DNA of 23,862 bases, from contig CALEJT010000054.1 in assembly GCA_937898685.1 (NCBI GenBank), positions 1-23,862 on the forward strand, given 5' to 3'. This stretch comes from an uncultured Gammaproteobacteria bacterium (GTDB lineage Bacteria > Pseudomonadota > Gammaproteobacteria > Pseudomonadales > Pseudohongiellaceae). Made by a program: the position numbers and the translations under genes. The notes beneath the pieces were generated by a model. It made no database searches and had not been told where the DNA came from. It saw only the letters and a program-made list of their open reading frames with translations. Numbering within the stretch: the first letter of the stretch is position 1; every line of letters starts with the position of its first letter. Positions 8,125 through 15,972 of this stretch are shown here, in pieces.

Positions 8125-8360
8125 TCTTCGGTCTTCCAGCTCGGCGCTGGCTTCTCTAAAACTCCCTCATCGATATTTCTTCAGCACTCGAAGTTCTGCT
8201 TCGGTTTTCGTGCGTCTGGCATTTGCGAAAACGCTTCGTTGTGCCGCAGCACTTCATGCAATGACGTTCGACCGAAGTGCTCGGCAGTGCACTCGTTCGT
8301 TGCAAACTCGTGCACTACCCGGCTTCTTCGAATCGATACGCGTTGTGCGTAGGAGCCGCT
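8125..8360. other. Intergenic region after the tRNAs
   Basis: No gene is supported. The region holds two inverted repeats of modest quality: GTTTTCG (8204-8210) with CGAAAAC (8226-8232), and AGTGCAC (8286-8292) with GTGCACT (8310-8316). Neither is followed by a T run, so no clear terminator for the tRNA unit or for the minus-strand nuclease gene can be pointed out. Confidence 0.4.
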
Positions 8361-9527
8361 TTACTGCAACACCATGTACCTTGCGGGCTCTGGTGTGAAG
8401 TAGAGCACCCCATCGACCTTGTAGCCGAGGAAGAAGCGGTGATCGCCGGGTTCTTGCAAGTGACCTTGGAACATCTTGAAGGTAAGTGAACCTGCGAGTT
8501 CCACGTTACGAAGCGTGGGAACGAGATCGGGCACGCGCGTGTTCCAGGGAATGAAGTCGCCGTCTTCGGTCTGCATGGTGAATTCCATGTTCACGCGATC
8601 CACCACGAAGAGATCCACGATCTTGCCGCGATGATGCGCGGGTGGATGAATGGTGCCGACGATGGTGAGTTCTTCGTTCAACAAAGCGCCATCGAAGTAA
8701 CCGCAGTACCCATTCCTTTCCAACCCAATCGCAAAGCGCACATCGGGATAGAGCCCATTCATCTGCGTGGTGAAACTCCAGCCTTCCGATTTATAGGGCA
8801 GGGCAGAAGCACCGGCGGAGAGGATGCGATCGATGGCCGCTTGTTCGGCGAGGTCGATGTTCAACTCGTATTCGTCTTTGATCGCCACCCAGTTCTTGAT
8901 GTATTCGCAGTGAAAGCTGGTATTCGGCGGCAGCCAGCGCGCGGGATCCTTGTCGCCCTTGGCGCTGTTGGTGGCGTCGTCGACTGCCAGCAACACCAAT
9001 GGGTTATGGATCTCATTGGCAAAGGCTCGTTTCTTTTCGATCGGCCACCAGGCGGCGCCGCTATCGTGCGCTTCCTTGAGTGGTACGACGTGGTCGATGT
9101 CGAGATCGGAAGGATCGGTGAAGGTGAGTCCGGTATAGGGGTCGTACCACAGGCCACTGCGCACGGAGCAGCCCCGCGCATCCATAGTGACGGGTATCAG
9201 GCTTTCCTGGATCAACACTTCGTGGCGCGTGTTGATGCAGTTGCCATCGGCATCCGCCCAGGACGGGAGATAGTCGTTGCGGTTGTAGGTGGGCAGGAAC
9301 GGAAAGTTGGGGTCGCCCGTGAGCGCGACGAGCATTGCATTCTTCGACGCGAAACTGCGTCCTGCGAAAACTCCTTCATGACAATGATAGGTGCCCGTCG
9401 TGTATTCATTGTGGCAGCCATAAGCATCGAGCGTGCCTGGATGCGCCTGGGGAGCGGGGGAGGAGAGCGCGAGATAAAGACCGGTAAGGACGGCGAGTTT
9501 CAGAGAGCGACTGCTGTTGGGTTGCAT
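8361..9527 (-). CDS. Secreted HNH nuclease, DUF1524/GmrSD-C type, with extra C-terminal domain
   Basis: The 388-residue protein has a signal peptide (1-28, cut near PQA-HP). A short YHYH-like segment (about 30-62, GCHNEYTTGTYHCHEG) is rich in His and Cys. The HNH nuclease core at about 95-205 has DLDIDHVVPLKEAH with Asp145 and His146, Asn175, and NSAKGDKDPARWLPPN (187-202), the hallmarks of DUF1524 metal-dependent nucleases. The last 140 residues appear beta-rich and end in FFLGYKVDGVLYFTPEPARYMV. They resemble beta-sandwich modules at the end of other exported gammaproteobacterial proteins, but I cannot name the family. A role in degrading external DNA for nutrients is likely. No immunity gene is adjacent, which argues against a toxin. 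Confidence 0.85.
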   Translation of the reverse strand: MQPNSSRSLKLAVLTGLYLALSSPAPQAHPGTLDAYGCHNEYTTGTYHCHEGVFAGRSFASKNAMLVALTGDPNFPFLPTYNRNDYLPSWADADGNCINTRHEVLIQESLIPVTMDARGCSVRSGLWYDPYTGLTFTDPSDLDIDHVVPLKEAHDSGAAWWPIEKKRAFANEIHNPLVLLAVDDATNSAKGDKDPARWLPPNTSFHCEYIKNWVAIKDEYELNIDLAEQAAIDRILSAGASALPYKSEGWSFTTQMNGLYPDVRFAIGLERNGYCGYFDGALLNEELTIVGTIHPPAHHRGKIVDLFVVDRVNMEFTMQTEDGDFIPWNTRVPDLVPTLRNVELAGSLTFKMFQGHLQEPGDHRFFLGYKVDGVLYFTPEPARYMVLQ

Positions 9528-9713
9528 CTCGTTCGGTCAAGCGCAGCACGAAATCCACGGCGTCCCGCCCAAGACTTCCGCTGGGAACTCAGTTCCGGTT
9601 GCTCAGTCGAACCCGATCCCTCGTACGTTCGTGGTCTGATTGGTCCGGAATCATCTTTGGCAGGACCAACACCGTCAAGCGTGAGTGAACGAGCAAACCG
9701 TCGCGTTTGACTG

Positions 9714-9743
9714 TTGACCCCGTTTCACCAGCGGGCGTAGGCT
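9714..9743 (+). promoter_or_regulatory. Weak candidate promoter for the unknown exported protein
   Basis: TTGACC (9714-9719) is followed after 18 bases by TAGGCT (9738-9743). The -35 box is good and the -10 box poor. The leader would be about 65 bases. The 289-base divergent gap around it also holds the palindrome GGAACT-C-AGTTCC (9584-9596), nearer the nuclease gene. Confidence 0.25.
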
Positions 9744-9816
9744 CGGTCCACCATTGCGACTTTTTGGCAATCGGCTCAAACCTCGTCGACTGAGAAGAAG
9801 AAAAGAGGGGCGCACG

Positions 9817-10470
9817 ATGAACAAGCACAGGTGGGTGTCTACAGTCGCTTCGATATTGGCAGTGCTTGGCTTTACCACTGCTCAAGCGCAAACACTGCAC
9901 CCTCTCAGTTCCAGCCTCACCGGTGGCGCAACTAGTCCCACACGCAGCAGCGGCCTCCCCGACTCGGATCGCATCAAATACCCCATCGGTACCGCCCCCA
10001 TGTTCGCCGGTTTCACTGCGTACCTGGTGGAGCTGGTCAGCGCGGTCGAGGGAAACAAGGGCGGCCAGAAAGCGCATTACGCCAAGGAGCTGGGCATTCC
10101 ACAGGACGAGCTTGGTTCGCTGCTTCTTCTCTTGAACGACTACCAGGACATGCAGGCCCATGTCTCCCAGGAGAAGCTGCAACCGCTCTGCACCCACCTG
10201 TTGGCCGGCATGTCCGTGACGCAGGACGAAGCACGTGAGACGTTGGCTTCCCTCGATGCCAATGACGATACCAACGATCAGATCCTGCGCGAGGTGTTCG
10301 AACGCGTGAAGCGGGTCTACGGCATGGAGGTGGCCGATGCACTACAGGCAGCCGTGGCACAGGTGAGCAAGAACATGAGATACGAAAAGCTGTCTCAGGT
10401 CAGACTGGTGGAGCGCGCCTACGACAGTGACTTCGTCGAGTATCTGCGTCCCCTCTGTGAGGCACTCTAG
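9817..10470 (+). CDS. Exported protein of unknown function
   Basis: I do not recognise this 217-residue protein. A clear signal peptide covers residues 1-25 (cut after AQA). A low-complexity Ser/Thr/Gly/Pro stretch (about 26-55) follows, then an all-helical body of about 160 residues containing two Cys (in LQPLCTHLL and LRPLCEAL) that could form a disulfide. The ATG at 9817 is preceded by AAAGAGGGG at six-base spacing, so an upstream in-frame ATG at 9754 is less likely. It precedes the cytochrome/PQQ operon by 140 bases and may be independent of it. Confidence 0.75.
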   Translation: MNKHRWVSTVASILAVLGFTTAQAQTLHPLSSSLTGGATSPTRSSGLPDSDRIKYPIGTAPMFAGFTAYLVELVSAVEGNKGGQKAHYAKELGIPQDELGSLLLLLNDYQDMQAHVSQEKLQPLCTHLLAGMSVTQDEARETLASLDANDDTNDQILREVFERVKRVYGMEVADALQAAVAQVSKNMRYEKLSQVRLVERAYDSDFVEYLRPLCEAL

Positions 10471-10610
10471 CTAAACCCTGCCTTCCCAAACCTTCCGGTA
10501 CGGTATCGCTGCTGCGTTGCGTCGGCGAGGCGACCTGTACTAGTCTCGCGCCTCAAGTCGCTCGGTGTTCCGGCGCAATCAAAACAAAAACATTCTTGAG
10601 AGGGGAAATC

Positions 10611-11402
10611 ATGAGCCGCCATCACGCTCGCCGAGGCTGCATGGGTCTCGTTGCGACGCTTCTTCTGTGCGCTTCGCAGGTCTTCGCCCAGGAACACAGT
10701 TACTCTCCCGCCGACATCGAGAACGGTCGTGGTCTTTATCAGGCCAACTGCCTGGGCTGCCATGGTGATCAGGGCAATGCAGTGGAAGGTGCCGATCTCG
10801 GCAGCGGCCGCTTTCGTCGCGTCAGCAGTGACGAGGAGCTCGCCAACCTGATCCGCACCGGCATCCCTGGCACCTTGATGATTCCGCGGCCGCAGTTGTC
10901 CGACGGCCAGCTGTTCGCGCTCGTCGCCTTCCTGCGCACGATGCGCACGCAAAGTGCGGCGGATGCGCAGTCGCGCGACGTTGCCATCGGTGATGCGCGC
11001 CGCGGCGAACAACTCTTCTTCGGCAGTGCCGGTTGCAATAGCTGTCATGGTGTCGGTGGCGGTGGTTCGCGCCTCTATCCCGATCTCGCCGGCATCGGCT
11101 CGCAGCGCACTCCCGTGTCGCTCGAGAACGCCTTGATCGCAGTCGACGCCGAAGTGCGTGAAGGTCATCGTTTCATGCAGGTGGTGGACAAGAAGGGTGT
11201 CACTACCACGGGTCTTCTGCTCAACCAGGACACGCACTCGATCCAGATGATGAGCAAGGATGAAAAACTCGTGTCCTTCCTCAAATCGGATCTCGACAGC
11301 TGGTTGTTCCTGCCTTCGCAGATGCCCTCGTACAACGACGTACTTTCGGCTGCCGACATCGCCGATCTCGTTGCCTATCTCATTTCTCTGAAAGCGGAGT
11401 AA
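10611..11402 (+). CDS. Periplasmic diheme cytochrome c
   Basis: The 263-residue exported protein has a signal peptide (1-27, cut after VFA-QE) and two class I cytochrome c domains. Heme sites are Cys47-LG-Cys50-His51 and Cys142-NS-Cys145-His146. Possible axial Met ligands are Met90 (GTLMIPRPQLSD) and a Met near the end (PSQMPSYND). It lies four bases before the PQQ dehydrogenase, so it is very likely the electron acceptor that carries electrons from that enzyme to the respiratory chain. I chose the ATG at 10611 with GAGAGGGG just upstream. A TTG at 10596 in the same frame would lie over that ribosome binding site. Confidence 0.92.
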   Translation: MSRHHARRGCMGLVATLLLCASQVFAQEHSYSPADIENGRGLYQANCLGCHGDQGNAVEGADLGSGRFRRVSSDEELANLIRTGIPGTLMIPRPQLSDGQLFALVAFLRTMRTQSAADAQSRDVAIGDARRGEQLFFGSAGCNSCHGVGGGGSRLYPDLAGIGSQRTPVSLENALIAVDAEVREGHRFMQVVDKKGVTTTGLLLNQDTHSIQMMSKDEKLVSFLKSDLDSWLFLPSQMPSYNDVLSAADIADLVAYLISLKAE

Positions 11403-11406
11403 TCAC

Positions 11407-13068
11407 ATGAAGCCGACCAAGTTTGCCGCTCTCTTCGCCGCCGTCGCGCTGCCGCTTTTCTCGCCACTTGCCGACGCCCAGGTGAGCCCCGCACGCCTTC
11501 TCGATGCTGCCAACGAACCCGGCAGCTGGTTGCTCTATCACGGTAAGTACAACGGTCAGCGTCATACCACGCTGTCGCAGATCACGCGCCAGAATGCATC
11601 CAATCTCGAGCTGAAATGGATCTGGCAGGTGCGCTCGCGCGCCGGTGCTTCGGAAAAATTCGAAGCCACGCCGCTCGTGTTCGACGGTGTGATGTATACG
11701 GTGAGCCCGCCCAACGACGTCATTGCGCTGGATCCCAAGACGGGGCGCGTGTTCTGGAGCTATAACTACACGCCCGATCAGAATGCGCGGGTGTGCTGTG
11801 GTCGCGTGAATCGTGGCTTGGCCGTACATGGCGACACCTTGTTCATGGGCGCCATCGACGGTCATCTGCTGGCCATCGATCGCATCTCGGGTCAGCTCAA
11901 GTGGGACATCAAGATCGGTGATCCCGAGCTCGGCTATGCGCTCACCGTGGCGCCGCTCGTCATCGGTAACAAGGTGATCGTCGGTCCCGCCGGTGGTGAG
12001 TACGGCATTCGCGGTTTCATCGCGGCTTACGATGTCGAAACGGGTGCAGAACTGTGGCGCTTCAACACCATTCCCGGCCCCGGCGAGCCCGGCTTCGAAA
12101 CCTGGCAGGATCCCGAACAGGAAGCCTACAAGCTCGGTGGCGGTTCGATCTGGACCACCGGCTCCTACGATCCCGAACTCAACCTGATGTACTGGGGCGT
12201 GGGCAACCCGGGCCCTGACTGGAACGGTGATTCCCGTCCGGGCGACAACCTCTACACCGAATCCGTCGTGGCATTGAATCCCGATACCGGCGAGCTTGCC
12301 TGGCACTATCAGTTCACACCACACGACGAGATGGACTACGACGCCACGCAGGTGCCGGTGCTCGTCGACATGGAGTGGGAAGGTCGGCCACGCAAACTCC
12401 TGATCACGGCAAACCGCAACGGACTCTTCTACGTATTGGATCGCACCAGTGGAGAGTTCCTGCTCGGCAAACCCTTCGTCGCCGTGAACTGGATGGATGG
12501 CACCTTCGATGAGAAGGGGCGTCCCAATCGCGTGCTGTCACCCACCGAAGACGGCACCTTGATCATGCCGAACAACCAGGGCGCAACGAACTGGTATCCG
12601 CCGTCCTACAGCCCGGTAACGGAACTGTTCTACGTGCCGACCTGGCTCGATACCTATTCGGTCTACACCAAGCGACCGGTGGAATACATTCCGGGTCAGA
12701 CCTATGTCGGCGCCTATCCCACCATGGCCATGCCGGCCCTCAGTGTGCGTCTGACCAACCAGCGTCTGCCGGAAGAAGGGCTGGGCGCGATTCAGGCCAT
12801 CGATCCGAAGACGGGCGAGATCGTATGGCGTCACGTGATGACCGACGTCACCGACAGCGGCGTGTTGAGCACAGCGACGAACGTGGTCTTTGCCGGCGGC
12901 CGAGAAGGCATCTTCTACGCGCTCGATGCGGAGACCGGTGAAGAGCTGTGGCGTCAGTCCCTGGGCGGTCAGATTGCCTCGGGGCCGATCAGCTTTGAAC
13001 TCGAAGGGAAGCAGTACGTGGCGGTGGCGGCGGGAGCGGGACTCTTCGTCTTCGGTCTGCGCGAATAA
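11407..13068 (+). CDS. PQQ-dependent alcohol dehydrogenase with lanthanide-type DYD site
   Basis: This 553-residue periplasmic quinoprotein has a signal peptide (cut after ADA-Q) and repeated tryptophan-docking blades (ALDPKTGRVFW, AIDRISGQLKWD, AYDVETGAELW, ALNPDTGELAW, AIDPKTGEIVW, ALDAETGEELW). It has the vicinal Cys130-Cys131 pair, metal ligands Glu198 (GGEYGIRG) and Asn267 (VGNPGP), the catalytic Asp310 in HDEMDYDATQ, and Arg337 (ANRNG). The residue two after the catalytic Asp is Asp312, giving D-Y-D. Calcium enzymes such as MxaF have Ala there, and XoxF/ExaF lanthanide enzymes have Asp. It is somewhat shorter than methanol dehydrogenases (about 600). The substrate is unknown, probably an alcohol or aldehyde. 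PQQ synthesis genes are not in the window. Confidence 0.93.
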   Translation: MKPTKFAALFAAVALPLFSPLADAQVSPARLLDAANEPGSWLLYHGKYNGQRHTTLSQITRQNASNLELKWIWQVRSRAGASEKFEATPLVFDGVMYTVSPPNDVIALDPKTGRVFWSYNYTPDQNARVCCGRVNRGLAVHGDTLFMGAIDGHLLAIDRISGQLKWDIKIGDPELGYALTVAPLVIGNKVIVGPAGGEYGIRGFIAAYDVETGAELWRFNTIPGPGEPGFETWQDPEQEAYKLGGGSIWTTGSYDPELNLMYWGVGNPGPDWNGDSRPGDNLYTESVVALNPDTGELAWHYQFTPHDEMDYDATQVPVLVDMEWEGRPRKLLITANRNGLFYVLDRTSGEFLLGKPFVAVNWMDGTFDEKGRPNRVLSPTEDGTLIMPNNQGATNWYPPSYSPVTELFYVPTWLDTYSVYTKRPVEYIPGQTYVGAYPTMAMPALSVRLTNQRLPEEGLGAIQAIDPKTGEIVWRHVMTDVTDSGVLSTATNVVFAGGREGIFYALDAETGEELWRQSLGGQIASGPISFELEGKQYVAVAAGAGLFVFGLRE

Positions 13069-13087
13069 GCTCGCGGCGAGTCCAAAG

Positions 13088-13118
13088 AGAAAGGCTGCGT
13101 AATGCAGCCTTTCTTTTT
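13088..13118 (+). terminator. Strong intrinsic terminator after the PQQ dehydrogenase
   Basis: An 11-base perfect stem, AGAAAGGCTGC (13088-13098) / GCAGCCTTTCT (13104-13114), encloses the loop GTAAT and is followed by a T run to 13118. It closes the cytochrome/dehydrogenase operon. It lies between convergent genes and might also affect the minus-strand transcript. Confidence 0.93.
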
Positions 13119-13127
13119 GGGGAAACA

Positions 13128-14606
13128 TCAAATGCCGATGTAGTAACGCAGTTCCATCGGCGTGGTGTCACGCTGACCATCGACGAAGCGCGGCCGGAAT
13201 TGCAATTTGCGCAGATATTGGCCGAGACGGATTTCCATGTTGCGCGTCACTTCACCTTCCTTGCCCAGGATCTTGATCTTGCGCGCCTTGCCATGCCGCG
13301 TGAGCTCGAAGCGCACGTCGATGTAGCCGAAGAAATTCACTTCGGCATCTTCCGCGATGCCCAGTTTTTCGCGACTGTTGGGCGCCGGCAGAAAGGTGGG
13401 CAACACCACCGGCACTTCGGGATAGAGCAGGGCGCGTACTTCATCCGTCATGCGCGCGGGGTCGTCGTGGAAATAGGCGTAGGCCTTGTCGTAGCGGTCT
13501 TCGCTCGGACGGGCGCGACGGAACAACAGATCCCAATCGGCTTCCTCCAACAAGGCGCGTGCGAGCTGGTAGTAACGCGGCGGTGAGTCGAGTTTCAGGT
13601 ACTGCTGGATGCGCTGATGCGCCTTGCGGCCTTCGTCGTATTCGTCGGCGGTGGAAAGTTCGATGGCGTTGCGGTCCAGGCGTGAAGTGGTCTTGGACTT
13701 CTTGCGCGAGAGATAGAAGTCGGGCTCGTACACGATGTTCTCGCGGTGCATCGAGAGGAAGTAGTTGGTGAGCAGCTTGCGCTCGAGTTCGAGCAAGCTC
13801 TCGTTGCGGTAATCACGCGCATCGATCATCGACTTGATCGCATTCAGATAGGCGCCGCGCGCTTCATAGAGTTTGAAGGCCGGGCTCTGCCGCAGCTCGG
13901 CATCGGTGTTCTGCATGTAGTTGCGTGGATCGAGCAGAAAGCTCTGCACGTTCATGCGCGGGATGTTCAGCAGGATGCTGGAGCGGTTCATGAACGCCTG
14001 CGTGTTCCAGTCCCCCAGACGCGCGAGATAGGGCGCAGTCGCCGAACTGCCGGCACCGAAGGTCTTGTTGGCGAGTTCGACCGTGGCATCCATCATCGCG
14101 TCCGCATTGCTCTTGCGGCCCATCGCCTCATAGCTTTCGGCCATCGCTTCGAGAATCGGCACCTGGTCGATGTCGCGCAGTCCTTCATTGAGACGCGCGA
14201 CGTTGAGGGAGCGTTCGAACATGCGTATCGCTTCGGGATGTCGTTCGAGTCGTTGATACATCTTGCCGACCGACAGCAGATCCTCGTGCAGGCTGTAAGC
14301 GTAGGGGCCTTCAGTGGCTTCGGACTCACCGAGCACCGAGAGATAGTGCGCGATCTCATCTTCGAGCTCGATGCGTTCACGCGCCGTCAGGCGACTCTGT
14401 TCCGCCGCCGGCACCAGTGCCGTCTCGGCTGCCTTGAACGAGACGAGCGGACGCAACTCGGTGCTGGGATCGGCCGGAATCGGCACGGGTTCGAACAGAA
14501 GACGGGTGACTTCGGTATTGGGCTGCGCCTGAGCCAGAGAACCAAGCAACAGCAGGAAGAGGGCAGGCCGGGCGAAGGACATGGAGAGTGGGTGTTGGCT
14601 GCGCAT
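13128..14606 (-). CDS. Exported TPR protein with TonB-like C-terminal domain
   Basis: The 492-residue protein from MRSQHPLS has a signal peptide (about 1-28, ALFLLLLGSLAQAQ). A helical region contains at least two TPR-like units (about 100-185, LLSVGKMYQRLERHPEAIRMFERSLNVA and the next repeat). A mixed central part of about 200 residues follows, and the last 85 residues look like a TonB C-terminal domain (YIDVRFELTRHGKARKIKILG...RLGQYLRKLQFRPRF). It has no N-terminal anchor or proline-rich linker of a true TonB, so it probably does not transduce energy. The function is unknown. The start is uncertain: ATG at 14582 is equally possible and no clear ribosome binding site precedes either. Confidence 0.75.
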   Translation of the reverse strand: MRSQHPLSMSFARPALFLLLLGSLAQAQPNTEVTRLLFEPVPIPADPSTELRPLVSFKAAETALVPAAEQSRLTARERIELEDEIAHYLSVLGESEATEGPYAYSLHEDLLSVGKMYQRLERHPEAIRMFERSLNVARLNEGLRDIDQVPILEAMAESYEAMGRKSNADAMMDATVELANKTFGAGSSATAPYLARLGDWNTQAFMNRSSILLNIPRMNVQSFLLDPRNYMQNTDAELRQSPAFKLYEARGAYLNAIKSMIDARDYRNESLLELERKLLTNYFLSMHRENIVYEPDFYLSRKKSKTTSRLDRNAIELSTADEYDEGRKAHQRIQQYLKLDSPPRYYQLARALLEEADWDLLFRRARPSEDRYDKAYAYFHDDPARMTDEVRALLYPEVPVVLPTFLPAPNSREKLGIAEDAEVNFFGYIDVRFELTRHGKARKIKILGKEGEVTRNMEIRLGQYLRKLQFRPRFVDGQRDTTPMELRYYIGI

Positions 14607-14717
14607 GATCGTGGACGTCGTTGTTATTGTCGGGCGGATGCGCGTGACGCCGGCGCGTCCGTTGTTGCACAGACCGTGTGCGTCGCCTGTGCCTTCCCGC
14701 TGCACGGGGCGTCGCAC

Positions 14718-14735
14718 GCGAACCTCAAAGTTCGC
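14718..14735. promoter_or_regulatory. Inverted repeat GCGAAC-N6-GTTCGC, candidate operator
   Basis: The perfect 6-6-6 inverted repeat (14718-14723 with 14730-14735) abuts the -10 box at 14736. It lies exactly in the -35/-10 spacer, where a bound repressor would block polymerase. I do not recognise the regulator. Confidence 0.45.
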
Positions 14736-14741
14736 TATAGT
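14736..14741 (+). promoter_or_regulatory. Candidate -10 box for the VOC protein
   Basis: TATAGT lies 32 bases before ATG 14774. The -35 region is weak, which would suit an activated or tightly repressed promoter. Confidence 0.45.
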
Positions 14742-14773
14742 CCGGCCTCATTCTATTCGGCGGGGTAAGAGGC

Positions 14774-15580
14774 ATGAATATCCGCTTTGGTCGCTTTTTC
14801 CTGACTATCTTGATGCTGCTGACGCTGGTGGGCAGAGCCTGGGCACAGGGCTCCGACGTGCCGGTGTACGTCGGCTTCGATCATCTGACGCTTGAGGTGA
14901 ACGACGTCGCTCGTTCCGCGGACTTCTACAGTCGCGTGTTCGGCGCGGAGGTCTGGCAGAGTGGGGACGAAAACTACCTGGTGCTGGGCAAGAGCTATCT
15001 GCGCCTACGCCGAAACGACCCACCACGCGTGGCGCAGATGGGACTGGGCGTGCAGAACTACACCCCGAGCACCTTACAGGGCTATCTGGAGCGCGAGGCA
15101 CTGCGTTGGCAGGCGGAGGCGGGCGATGCCGCACTGTGGGTGGAAGATCGCGACGGCGTGCGCTCGTTCCTGCTGCCCGCCGATTCCTGGGCGCAGGTGA
15201 GTGCCAAGGCGACACGGCAGAGCGCCGCCACTGACGCCATCTTCAAACCGCTGCATCTCGACGAGATCGGCCTCAGCGTCACCAATCTGGAAGTGGATTC
15301 GTTGTTCTATGCGCGCCTTCTGGGCCGTACCGGCGTGTTGCAGGCCGGCGCGCTCTGGTTCGACTTCGGCAATTCCCGTCTGCGCCTGTCGCAGACACCG
15401 GTGGGTCAGAAGCCCGGTGTCAGCTATTTCTCCATCCTCATCGCCAACACCGAGCTGGAAGAGGCGGCCAACGCCGTCTTCGCTGCGGGCGGCATCATCG
15501 AGACCTTGCTGCCGAACGGCTTCAGTTTCTGGGATCCGGATGGCCTGCGGGTGGAGGTGCACACCACCCCCATGCTTTGA
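14774..15580 (+). CDS. Exported VOC-superfamily (glyoxalase/dioxygenase-like) protein
   Basis: The 268-residue protein has a signal peptide (1-25, cut after AWA-Q). Two VOC modules follow: FDHLTLEVNDVARSADFYSRVFG (about 35-60) opens the first and LDEIGLSVTNLEVDSLFYARLLG (about 160-182) the second. The C-terminal FWDPDGLRVEVH contributes the usual acidic ligand. The first module keeps its leading His (FDH) while the second has no His at that place, so at most one metal site is expected. VOC proteins in the periplasm are uncommon. The substrate cannot be inferred. GGGG at 14762-14765 is a reasonable ribosome binding site. Confidence 0.85.
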   Translation: MNIRFGRFFLTILMLLTLVGRAWAQGSDVPVYVGFDHLTLEVNDVARSADFYSRVFGAEVWQSGDENYLVLGKSYLRLRRNDPPRVAQMGLGVQNYTPSTLQGYLEREALRWQAEAGDAALWVEDRDGVRSFLLPADSWAQVSAKATRQSAATDAIFKPLHLDEIGLSVTNLEVDSLFYARLLGRTGVLQAGALWFDFGNSRLRLSQTPVGQKPGVSYFSILIANTELEEAANAVFAAGGIIETLLPNGFSFWDPDGLRVEVHTTPML

Positions 15581-15660
15581 TCCGCTCCGAACGGCGACTT
15601 TGCTGGTCCGATCTGGTAAAAAGCAGCCCTTTGACAAGCCGCCAGACAGAGGAGCACCCC

Positions 15661-15858
15661 ATGGCCATCATCAAAATCGACGGTAAGGACTACGATACCG
15701 ACAAGCTGAACGACCAGAGCAAGGCGCAGCTGATCAACCTGCGCTTCGTGGACACCGAGCTCGGTCGCCTGCAGGCCCAGATGGCCGTGCTGCAGACCGC
15801 TCGTCAGGTGTACGTGCGTGCGCTGAAAGAAGCGCTGGGTGAACAACCCTCCGCCTGA
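15661..15858 (+). CDS. Small conserved protein, DUF6447-like
   Basis: This 65-residue cytoplasmic protein begins MAIIKIDGKDYDTDKL and continues with an amphipathic helix rich in Gln and Ala (LGRLQAQMAVLQTARQVYVRALKEAL), probably a coiled-coil hairpin. It matches my recollection of DUF6447, whose function is unknown. AGAGGAG at 15648-15654 is a strong ribosome binding site that fixes the start. The gene lies 80 bases after the VOC gene and may share its transcript. Confidence 0.75.
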   Translation: MAIIKIDGKDYDTDKLNDQSKAQLINLRFVDTELGRLQAQMAVLQTARQVYVRALKEALGEQPSA

Positions 15859-15869
15859 TCACTTTCCGC

Positions 15870-15894
15870 TGCGGCCTGCTTGCGGCAGGCCGCA
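15870..15894. terminator. Perfect GC-rich hairpin, possible terminator
   Basis: A 10-base stem TGCGGCCTGC / GCAGGCCGCA with loop TTGCG starts 12 bases after the small-protein stop. No T run follows, so it is not a standard intrinsic terminator. It could stabilise the 3' end or act with Rho. Confidence 0.4.
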
Positions 15895-15972
15895 CAGGCC
15901 TCGGCACGGTACCGTAAGATCCACCGCTGCCCGGCAACCGCCTCGCAAACATCCCGTTGGTCGTCAGAGACC

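Noticed and set aside
8204..8232. GTTTTCG/CGAAAAC inverted repeat as a tRNA-operon terminator
   Set aside because: The loop is 15 bases, the stem only 7, and no T run follows.
8361..9527. Nuclease as a toxin of an immunity pair
   Set aside because: No small immunity-like gene adjoins it and there is no secretion-effector domain; the N-terminus is an ordinary signal peptide.
9584..9596. Palindrome GGAACT-C-AGTTCC between the nuclease and the unknown exported protein
   Set aside because: Perfect but short, not tied to a clear promoter and not seen elsewhere in the window; kept as a note only.
10467..11237. Minus-strand open frame opposite the cytochrome gene
   Set aside because: The plus strand carries two CXXCH motifs and a signal peptide; the antisense frame has no features.
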